Virus record (IMG/VR): IMGVR_UViG_3300017613_002120
Location: 1 to 25,175 of that record
Length of the DNA stretch: 25,175 nt
Source: a virus
Direction: 5' to 3' (one strand)
Part shown: piece by piece, positions 1 through 5,659 of the stretch
How the letters are laid out: each line of letters opens with the position of its first letter
Numbering within the stretch: the stretch's first letter is position 1
Position numbers and translations under genes: made by a program
The notes under the pieces: generated by a model
Told to the model about the DNA's origin: nothing
Seen by the model: only the letters and a program-made list of their open reading frames with translations
Database searches by the model: none

Positions 1-2
1 AG

Positions 3-515
3 CCATATACAAATAAACAATTGCTTGAAGATTTAAAACAAATGAAGAATACAACTTTCATAAGTCCTAAAATCAAAATTCCATCAAGCATTACTGTAGT
101 TGCAAGTATAATGGCAAGATTAATGAAGTCTGAATTATCTCAATATATTGTGAAAAAGACAATAAAGGACAACACAGGTGCAAAGATTGTAAATATCAAT
201 ACATTTGAAATGATAGACGTAGGATTGCACCTAAAACCACAGGAAGCTTTTGAACTTGGGAAGGGTATTAAAAAAAGCAAAGGTGAGAGGACTGTTACTG
301 ATAAACCAATAGATGATTCATCTACTGATGATCATGTAACAACTTCTAAAGACACTTGTGAGCCTACTACTTTAGCACATAATACTGAGGGAGCATCTAA
401 AATAAAAGCAACAGATATTAACATTCAAATAGATAATAGTGTTAAGTCAGTGGTGGTTAAAATCAATAAGAAAACACTATCTAACATGACAGATATAACC
501 GTATCATTTGATTAG
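3..515 (+). CDS. Unknown protein, 5' end outside the window
   Basis: The reading frame is open from the left edge to a TAG stop at 513-515, so the true start probably lies outside; an internal TTG at 21 is possible but is not preceded by a clear ribosome binding site. The visible part is about 170 residues. The first half has mixed hydrophobic and basic segments. The middle (roughly residues 95-135) is rich in Thr, Asp, Ser and Lys and looks disordered, and the last 35 residues alternate hydrophobic residues in a beta-like pattern (IKATDINIQI). I recognise no family. It is followed 10 bases later by a small zinc-binding protein on the same strand, and these two are the only plus-strand genes in the window. 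They belong to a different transcription unit from the virion and glycan genes. Confidence 0.6.
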   Translation, partial: PYTNKQLLEDLKQMKNTTFISPKIKIPSSITVVASIMARLMKSELSQYIVKKTIKDNTGAKIVNINTFEMIDVGLHLKPQEAFELGKGIKKSKGERTVTDKPIDDSSTDDHVTTSKDTCEPTTLAHNTEGASKIKATDINIQIDNSVKSVVVKINKKTLSNMTDITVSFD

Positions 516-525
516 AGGAGAAATT

Positions 526-771
526 ATGCCTACCAGAAATGCACTTGGATATATTACCAAAATTGGTCTGGATGAAGATATACATAAGGGAGCATCTGTC
601 TGTAATATTTGTGGAAAAATAATGCCTTTCTGTTGGGATGTAGTATGCAAGAAGTGCAATGGCACTTCTTGCTATGACCATGCAAAATTAAAGAACGGTT
701 ATTGGTATTGTAAAAATTGCTTTTCAAAAATATTCACCTTCGACTTTAATGTTGATCCTGGCACAGCTTAG
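526..771 (+). CDS. Small zinc-binding (treble-clef or RING/FYVE-like) protein, 81 aa
   Basis: The ATG at 526 is chosen because AGAGGAG lies just before it at 514-520; an earlier in-frame ATG at 508 has no such site. Four Cys pairs or singles are visible: CNIC, CKKC, a single Cys followed by YDHA, and CKNC. The order C-x2-C ... C-x2-C ... C-x2-H-like ... C-x2-C could bind two zinc ions in a cross-brace (RING/FYVE-like) fold. Aromatic residues (W, Y, W, Y) fill the spaces between the pairs. Phages often encode such small zinc proteins, and their targets are usually unknown. The gene follows the upstream unknown gene by 10 bases. Its last 48 bases overlap the end of a minus-strand gene. Function is not assigned. 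Confidence 0.7.
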   Translation: MPTRNALGYITKIGLDEDIHKGASVCNICGKIMPFCWDVVCKKCNGTSCYDHAKLKNGYWYCKNCFSKIFTFDFNVDPGTA

Positions 772-1167
772 GTCACATTTATCCAACTTAAAACCCCTGA
801 GTTCTATCAAGTACTCCTTAAACCCACTAAACATAGATAGCAACTCAGGGGCCAGTGAGCTAATATGTTCATGTTTAATAGAAGCAAAATGAACTATCGG
901 AACTATTATACTTTTTATCTCTATATTCTTATACCCATCCACAATCGCCATCATTCCAGCAGACTTCTTTATTAAACCATAATAGTCTATAGCCATCGGG
1001 CGATTATATTTTAATTTGGTGTCAATAAATTCACCAAATGGAGTATTACAAAGCTTGCATTCTTTAACTGCTACCTTGCCCTCTTTTGTAAACACCCCAT
1101 TCTCCACACCAGAAATTACTACTGATTTTTCAAATGTATGTAGGTAACTCTTAAAGTCATTATTCAT
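724..1167 (-). CDS. Unknown protein, 147 aa, last gene of the minus-strand block
   Basis: The start is ATG at 1167 with AAAGGA upstream, 13 bases after the stop of the MOA-like gene. A CKLC pair near residue 37 followed by NTPFGEF recalls a split zinc knuckle or redox pair, but no second pair is obvious. The rest is mixed alpha/beta with hydrophobic strands (SIIVPIVHFA). I recognise no family. The last 48 bases overlap, in the opposite orientation, the end of the plus-strand zinc protein gene, so the two transcription units converge here with no spacer. A long inverted repeat (794-851) lies in the codons near the C-terminus. Confidence 0.65.
   Translation of the reverse strand: MNNDFKSYLHTFEKSVVISGVENGVFTKEGKVAVKECKLCNTPFGEFIDTKLKYNRPMAIDYYGLIKKSAGMMAIVDGYKNIEIKSIIVPIVHFASIKHEHISSLAPELLSMFSGFKEYLIELRGFKLDKCDLSCARINIKVEGEYF
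794..851. repeat. 15-bp inverted repeat near the convergent gene junction
   Basis: CCCCTGAGTTCTATC (794-808) is the reverse complement of 836-851 apart from one extra C at 841, giving a 10 + 5 bp stem with a single bulge and a 27-base loop. It lies inside the minus-strand 147-aa gene, about 70 bases before that stop, and 23 bases beyond the stop of the plus-strand zinc protein gene. No T-run follows on either side, so it is not a standard intrinsic terminator. It could still form a strong stem in either transcript, for example as a processing or stability element protecting a 3' end. Confidence 0.6.
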
Positions 1168-1180
1168 ATCTATTCCTTTA

Positions 1181-1621
1181 TCACATCCAAATTAAAAGAA
1201 CAAGATCCTCTTCTTTATCAGGACACCACATGGCATCTGTCTGCGGCTCAATCAAATAGATGCCTTCCATCGTCATGCAGATATTTAATGAGTGGCTTTC
1301 TTGTTGACCTTTAAATTTTATACCAAATGCTTCTCCAAAAGCCCAGGGCATCCACTCTTCCCTTGGTATCTTTCCAAGTTCAGCATCTACTGCCCTTATA
1401 CGTTTAATGTCAGCATGAAGCTGTAATGAGAAACTATCACAGTCATTAACATCAGGAAGAAAGATCTGTCTATCAACATCAGTAAGCTTTATTGCCTCTT
1501 TAAGTTTTTCCAAAGTAGGCATCCAATATCTTTTACTTCTTAGTCCTTGAAAGCCCAATGTTGGAAATTGATCTAGGAATTGATGTTTTAGTTCCTTGGC
1601 AGATATTTTGTGTGTTTTCAT
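1181..1621 (-). CDS. MOA-like (agglutinin C-terminal, papain-fold) protein, 146 aa
   Basis: The protein resembles the lectin-MOA-related family, which shares the papain-like C-terminal domain of the Marasmius oreades agglutinin and occurs as a stand-alone small protein in phages. Three conserved-looking elements are in the right order: Cys61 in NDCDSFS, His110 in QESHSLNI and Glu125 in YLIEPQTD. In MOA the Cys-His-Glu triad forms a calcium-dependent cysteine protease. Whether this protein is proteolytic is unknown. The N-terminal 50 residues are basic and helical. AGAAGG lies before the ATG at 1621, and the upstream 54-aa gene ends 1 base away. The family call rests on motif memory, not on a search. 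Confidence 0.6.
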   Translation of the reverse strand: MKTHKISAKELKHQFLDQFPTLGFQGLRSKRYWMPTLEKLKEAIKLTDVDRQIFLPDVNDCDSFSLQLHADIKRIRAVDAELGKIPREEWMPWAFGEAFGIKFKGQQESHSLNICMTMEGIYLIEPQTDAMWCPDKEEDLVLLIWM

Positions 1622-1622
1622 T

Positions 1623-1787
1623 TCAACTATTCCTTCTCTGTAGAAGTTCTACAATCGCATCAATGATAGTAAAATAGTGAACCATTATTGGACTTAACTC
1701 ACTAGGTGTCATTAATGATTTTTTGAGAGTATTCACAGCCTCAATAAGTTCTTCATCACTTCTCGGTTCCCCAGATTTATCGCTCAC
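1623..1787 (-). CDS. Small helical protein, 54 aa, GTG start
   Basis: The frame runs from a GTG at 1787 to a TGA at 1623. The GTG overlaps the TGA stop of the preceding glycosyltransferase gene (sequence GTGA), a usual sign of translational coupling. It fills an otherwise empty 162-base gap in the operon, and the next gene starts 1 base beyond its stop. The product begins MSDKSGEPRSDEELIEAVNT and continues with an amphipathic helix rich in Leu and Ile (IIDAIVELLQ) ending in RRNS. No family is recognised. The operon fit and protein-like composition support it; the short length and unusual start keep confidence moderate. Confidence 0.5.
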   Translation of the reverse strand: MSDKSGEPRSDEELIEAVNTLKKSLMTPSELSPIMVHYFTIIDAIVELLQRRNS

Positions 1788-2503
1788 AGATATTTCTTGT
1801 AATCAAATTTTTCTTTACGCCTTCCTCTTAGAGAGTGAAACATCTCTTGTGCATCATAAGCTGCACTGGGGTAGACATACATTGGAGACCCAACCTTGTG
1901 AGGTGTTGCTTTACCAGCCCTGCATAAGTCTGCATACCTATGATTTATATCTACATCATCATTACCATAACCACCTTCACCAAATCTTTGCATGTTATAT
2001 CCATGCAATAAATCCCAACAAGTACGACGCATAACAAAGACACCAAATCCTGCACCAGTGCCTTTACCTTTCTTCTGCTCGTTTTCAACCCACCCGTATC
2101 TCATTAAAGATAGTTCATCTGTTCTAACAATACCATCTTTACTAAGTGTTGCAAACAATCTTGGGAATACCATTTTATTATCAGTGAAATTCTCAACATC
2201 ATTGATATTTGCTTTTGAAATAAAATGGTCTATCCCAAGGCACCAAACAAACTCACTAGGCTGAGAAGCATCAACTCCAAAGTTAACTGCTTTGGCTTGT
2301 GTCCACCTATTATAATTATGAGTTTGTACAAGTGTTAAATTAAAAATCGGCTTTGTCTTAATATCAATAGGTGGGTCACTACCATCATCGACAAAGATCA
2401 CCTCCCAGGTGATAGGAAGATCAAGGGTGTTCATATACTTAACTTGCCTTTCTACCACCTCATATGATTGAAGTACAGGAAATATAAGCGCTATTTTATT
2501 CAT
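1784..2503 (-). CDS. Family 2-like (GT-A fold) glycosyltransferase, 239 aa
   Basis: The protein starts with the GT-A nucleotide-sugar fold: beta strand IALIFPVLQ, strand VIFVDDGS with the diphosphate-binding DDGS at residues 39-42, and the KAVNFG segment at 71-76 that follows the nucleotide site. A metal-binding DxD equivalent is likely IDH at 91-93. GFGVFVMRR (152-160) and GYGNDDVD (178-185) match the acceptor and late acidic motifs of the galactosyltransferase-like GT2/GT27 group. The enzyme should transfer a sugar from a nucleotide donor to a glycan or protein; donor and acceptor are not readable. Its start overlaps the end of the upstream acyltransferase by 8 bases, and its stop overlaps the start of the 54-aa gene. 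It lacks transmembrane segments, so it is probably cytosolic. Confidence 0.85.
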   Translation of the reverse strand: MNKIALIFPVLQSYEVVERQVKYMNTLDLPITWEVIFVDDGSDPPIDIKTKPIFNLTLVQTHNYNRWTQAKAVNFGVDASQPSEFVWCLGIDHFISKANINDVENFTDNKMVFPRLFATLSKDGIVRTDELSLMRYGWVENEQKKGKGTGAGFGVFVMRRTCWDLLHGYNMQRFGEGGYGNDDVDINHRYADLCRAGKATPHKVGSPMYVYPSAAYDAQEMFHSLRGRRKEKFDYKKYL

Positions 2504-3173
2504 TGTTTATACCATTTGCTTCATTTAATTCTTTATGATAATCAAGAACAGATTCAGGAAAGCCAACATATTCGATCTTTACATCTGTCATTCTAACATC
2601 AACAGCAATCTTATCTTCTTCCTTAACATCGTCCCTATGAATAGCTGGATTCCCAAACCATATTTCATTGTCAGGTATATCCTTTGTAAGTACAGACCCC
2701 ATGCCAAGGACTGAATTTCTACCAATAGTTACACCTGGCTTTATCATACACCCTGCGGCTATTATTGCCCCAGTTCTTATAATTGGAGGCTTAATAATAT
2801 TATAATCAACAGGCAGTCTATGAAAACGAATGGCATCACAATTGGTAGTCAAAGTATAAGGCCCATAGTAAACCTTATCTTCAACGATAGTGCCACCACC
2901 TACAGTAGCATGTGGATAAATTGCAATATCATTGCCAAGCACCACATCAGGGTCAAGAAGACAAAAAGATCGAATTGACACTCTATCTCCAATTACCGTG
3001 CCAGGTCTTATAAGACAATTGTGGCCTATAAAACAGTCATTACCTATAACAACATTTTCTTCAATGATAACATTTTCACCGATAATCAGGTTCTTGCCAA
3101 TTTTCACCGATGGATGGATTCCAGACTCATACCCATTAATTGTATCAATAGACGTATATTGGTAACTATTCAT
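2496..3173 (-). CDS. Left-handed beta-helix (hexapeptide repeat) acyltransferase, 225 aa
   Basis: From about residue 20 to 175 the protein is built of hexapeptide repeats of the [LIV]-G-x4 type (VKIGKN, LIIGEN, VIIEEN, VVIGND, TVIGDR and later VTIGRN, SVLGMG). These coil into a trimeric left-handed beta-helix that binds an acyl-CoA donor. A loop with His near residues 110-120 (AIRFHRLPV) interrupts the helix, as in sugar N- and O-acetyltransferases, where such a His is catalytic. The C-terminal 40 residues are a charged helical tail. It most likely acetylates or acylates a sugar nucleotide or a glycan residue. AAGGAGGTG precedes the ATG at 3173. It is a divergent tandem partner of the next upstream gene. 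Confidence 0.87.
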   Translation of the reverse strand: MNSYQYTSIDTINGYESGIHPSVKIGKNLIIGENVIIEENVVIGNDCFIGHNCLIRPGTVIGDRVSIRSFCLLDPDVVLGNDIAIYPHATVGGGTIVEDKVYYGPYTLTTNCDAIRFHRLPVDYNIIKPPIIRTGAIIAAGCMIKPGVTIGRNSVLGMGSVLTKDIPDNEIWFGNPAIHRDDVKEEDKIAVDVRMTDVKIEYVGFPESVLDYHKELNEANGINNE

Positions 3174-3185
3174 TTTGACACCTCC

Positions 3186-3797
3186 TTATATTCTTTCAAT
3201 CTTCGGAACGATTCCGATTACTTTGGCAGGATTGCCGCGGACTATTTCATTGTCTTGAACCCTTGTCATTACAACAGAACCAGTAGCAACAAATGCATTT
3301 CTACCAATGACAACACCTGCATTAATTATAGAGCCGGCACCAATTCTTGCACCATCAAGGATCTCAAAGGGTAACTGCTGCCATTTAGCATCTGGCCTCA
3401 TATTCTCGTGACAGAGCATATTATCATTAACACCAATAAAGCCGGGAGCAATCAGCACCTTGTTCCCAATTCTAGCACCATTGGTAATATGACAGTTACT
3501 CTGAATTCTACAGTTATCACCTATTTTAATGTTGCCCTCTAATACACAGCAATGACCAATCCTAGAATTCGCACCTATAATTGTTTCTGGCCTTATAACT
3601 GTACCATTCCCAACAAGTACATTATCTCCAAGTTCACAAAAATCTTCAACTGTTACAAAATTGCCGAGCCTGACATTCTTACCAAAATCTACAGAGGGAT
3701 AAATAGAAATAAAGCTAAAGCCCATTTGAGCTTCAACATTATGAAGATTTAAGTAATTCTTTTTTATAAAGTCTTTTGTTGTATCTATTACTTTCAT
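3186..3797 (-). CDS. Second hexapeptide-repeat acyltransferase (WbpD-like), 203 aa
   Basis: The start is placed at ATG 3797 because GGGGGGAGG lies directly before it; a longer frame back to 3911 runs into the coding region of the preceding gene and is not needed. Repeats run from about residue 32 to 185 (VRLGNF, NVLVGN, TIIGAN, IKIGDN, ARIGNK, then VVIGRN and VATGSV). The end, ...NEIVRGNPAKVIG, is the classic closing motif of sugar O/N-acetyltransferases (WbpD/WlbB, NeuD and Maa groups). The likely reaction is acetyl transfer to a UDP- or dTDP-amino sugar or to a glycan hydroxyl. It starts 1 base from the stop of the upstream putative glycosyltransferase and precedes its paralogue by 12 bases. 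Confidence 0.88.
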   Translation of the reverse strand: MKVIDTTKDFIKKNYLNLHNVEAQMGFSFISIYPSVDFGKNVRLGNFVTVEDFCELGDNVLVGNGTVIRPETIIGANSRIGHCCVLEGNIKIGDNCRIQSNCHITNGARIGNKVLIAPGFIGVNDNMLCHENMRPDAKWQQLPFEILDGARIGAGSIINAGVVIGRNAFVATGSVVMTRVQDNEIVRGNPAKVIGIVPKIERI

Positions 3798-3798
3798 A

Positions 3799-4596
3799 TT
3801 ATAACACCTCCCCCCTGGAATATATTGGCCCCGTCCACTTTCCCCTTCGGGCACTATTAAAATCTGGAAAATAAGCAGCAATTTTACTACGAAACCCAGG
3901 CCATACCCCATCAGTTCTTACACATCTACCAGCAAAAGCAGCAAAATGATAGATGCCTTCATTATAGTGCCTACAATGAAGTGGCACTTTACCCTCCGTG
4001 TGCTCACCTAAATTGTAGACATCGCTGAAAAAACCAGTATGTGGCCCCATACCTCTAAGTATTACTTTAGGCTTTCTTCCTGGATAGTGTGGATGCTCAT
4101 GGTCTTTAGAATGTGGACATTCACAAACATAGTCAAGCATGAACCGAATGAATCTTGCAGAGCAGTAAATGCCACGACCATGCACTCTACCATTTGCAAT
4201 TTCTTCTTTTTCATCACGAAAGATAAATGCTTGGTCTATACCTTGCAATTGATTTTGAATATCAGTAAAGACATTTGGGTTATAAATTTGAATGTCATCG
4301 TGCATGAAAAGAACAGGTGACTCCCTATCCCAAACATTTTTAATATACCAGTCATACCCTCCAAACTCTAATCCTGCCACTGGTATTTTTAAATGTCTTA
4401 CACCTGATGGAATTACATACTCCTCTATCTGCCTAGATGCTGGTATAAGATCATAATGCCTAGGTCGCTGGTCTTCTGCTCGCTTGTAATATGTCAATAC
4501 GGTAATATTAAACAGGTCTTTTATCTGTTTAAAAACACTAAACAATGATAATTCAAAATACCAACCACTTACTGCTATAGCCATTCTTTTACCCAT
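3799..4596 (-). CDS. Putative glycosyltransferase (GT-A-like, HDD motif), 265 aa
   Basis: The N-terminus has an alternating strand pattern (MAIAVSGWYF, ITVLTYYK). Residues 79-104 read GGYDWYIKNVWD then FMHDDIQI, where HDD after a hydrophobic strand is a probable metal-binding DxD, as in GT-A glycosyltransferases acting without a membrane anchor. A second half rich in His, Cys and Gly (VCECPHSKDHEHPHYPG) may bind a metal. No family name is certain. Its place between a radical SAM enzyme and two acyltransferases, in a run containing two clearer glycosyltransferases, supports a sugar-transfer role. GGGAG precedes the ATG at 4596. It could instead be a related nucleotide-sugar-binding enzyme without transferase activity. 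Confidence 0.55.
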   Translation of the reverse strand: MGKRMAIAVSGWYFELSLFSVFKQIKDLFNITVLTYYKRAEDQRPRHYDLIPASRQIEEYVIPSGVRHLKIPVAGLEFGGYDWYIKNVWDRESPVLFMHDDIQIYNPNVFTDIQNQLQGIDQAFIFRDEKEEIANGRVHGRGIYCSARFIRFMLDYVCECPHSKDHEHPHYPGRKPKVILRGMGPHTGFFSDVYNLGEHTEGKVPLHCRHYNEGIYHFAAFAGRCVRTDGVWPGFRSKIAAYFPDFNSARRGKWTGPIYSRGEVL

Positions 4597-4617
4597 TATT
4601 ATTCTCCCTTGTTATAG

Positions 4618-5649
4618 TTACAAGAAATTTACATGCCTGCAATCTTCTTTTATATTCCATAATATTTCATTAAAAGGATCACATCGGCAAAGATCAGGAC
4701 ATCTATCAAGATCAATACTATTAACCACCTCCCTTCTTTTTTTAGAGTTCCAAATATGATTTAATCCATTATCTTTAATGTTTCCTATAGTCATATTCTT
4801 ATTACCACGAGTATGACAACATATAGTCACATCTCCATTAGCACAAACAACAGTAGCAAACTGTTGTCCATAGCAAACTTTATATCTCTTTTCTATATTT
4901 TCAGAGAAAATTAAATTGTACTTATATTCTGATGTTATGATGCTAGTTGTATTATTTGACTTACCAATTAAAGGTTCAAAGTCAATAGGTTTAAATTTGT
5001 GTAAGTCTTGCTTACCATAAGATAGAAATGGTCGAAATTGAGCATAGTCAACTCCTAAAGAAATTGAAGTATTTACAAAGTCCATCATGTCTTCAAGTGC
5101 ATCAGTTCCTAACCCTGTAAGATATGCTGTGCCTATTGTACATTTGTAGTTGTCATCATTTTTAATGCCAGTCAGTTTGTTAACAGACATCAATATTCTC
5201 TTAAAATCAGAAGATCCATGAGTCCTTTTATGCATTCTTTCAGAACCAGCATCCAAACTTATTCTAATCCATTTACAGCAATCAAGTAGCGTATTCATAT
5301 CACTTTTATGAAGTAAGCCCCCATTTGTAATTAAACCAACATCAAGACCACAAAGATCAGCATATTTGATAGCCTCAACAGTGTCTACATTACAAAGTGG
5401 CTCTCCCCCACCAGTAAATATAATTCCTTTTCCACCTAACATTTGGACTTCACTGATAACAGACTTCATTTCTACTATACTGAGTGATTCTTTATCTGGA
5501 ACCGCAAAACCACAACATCCAGGACATTTATGATTGCAGATATTAGTAGCATCAAGTTCTATTGTAATAACAAAAGGATTTCTATCATTTAGCCAAGCTA
5601 CTACTTTAGGAAGATGATGTAAGATTTTATCACTGCTTAAAGGGTTCAT
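4618..5649 (-). CDS. Radical SAM enzyme with SPASM-like C-terminus, 343 aa
   Basis: The start is ATG 5649, which has AAGGAG at proper spacing; the frame extends upstream into the preceding gene without a better site. Cys38, Cys42 and Cys45 form the CxxxCxxC signature (CNHKCPGC) that binds the [4Fe-4S] cluster used to cleave S-adenosylmethionine. GGGEP at 80-84 is the SAM-contacting GGE motif, and ISLDAG follows later. The last 80 residues hold more Cys (KVCYGQ, VVCANG, TICCHT, CPDLCRC) and the IGNIKDNGLNHIW element typical of SPASM domains, which carry auxiliary clusters. SPASM enzymes modify peptides, sugars or tRNA-like substrates. The neighbourhood of sugar enzymes suggests a carbohydrate or glycoprotein substrate, but this is inference. 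It is 10 bases from the fusion glycosyltransferase gene upstream. Confidence 0.9.
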   Translation of the reverse strand: MNPLSSDKILHHLPKVVAWLNDRNPFVITIELDATNICNHKCPGCCGFAVPDKESLSIVEMKSVISEVQMLGGKGIIFTGGGEPLCNVDTVEAIKYADLCGLDVGLITNGGLLHKSDMNTLLDCCKWIRISLDAGSERMHKRTHGSSDFKRILMSVNKLTGIKNDDNYKCTIGTAYLTGLGTDALEDMMDFVNTSISLGVDYAQFRPFLSYGKQDLHKFKPIDFEPLIGKSNNTTSIITSEYKYNLIFSENIEKRYKVCYGQQFATVVCANGDVTICCHTRGNKNMTIGNIKDNGLNHIWNSKKRREVVNSIDLDRCPDLCRCDPFNEILWNIKEDCRHVNFL

Positions 5650-5659
5650 TTTAAACTCC

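Noticed and set aside
481-681. Minus-strand 66-codon frame opposite the plus-strand zinc protein gene
   Set aside because: It overlaps a gene with a clear ribosome binding site and Cys pairs, and has neither a ribosome binding site nor family-like composition.
3798-3911. An N-terminal extension of the 203-aa acyltransferase back to 3911
   Set aside because: It lies wholly inside the coding region of the preceding gene, and the strong GGAGG site points to the ATG at 3797.
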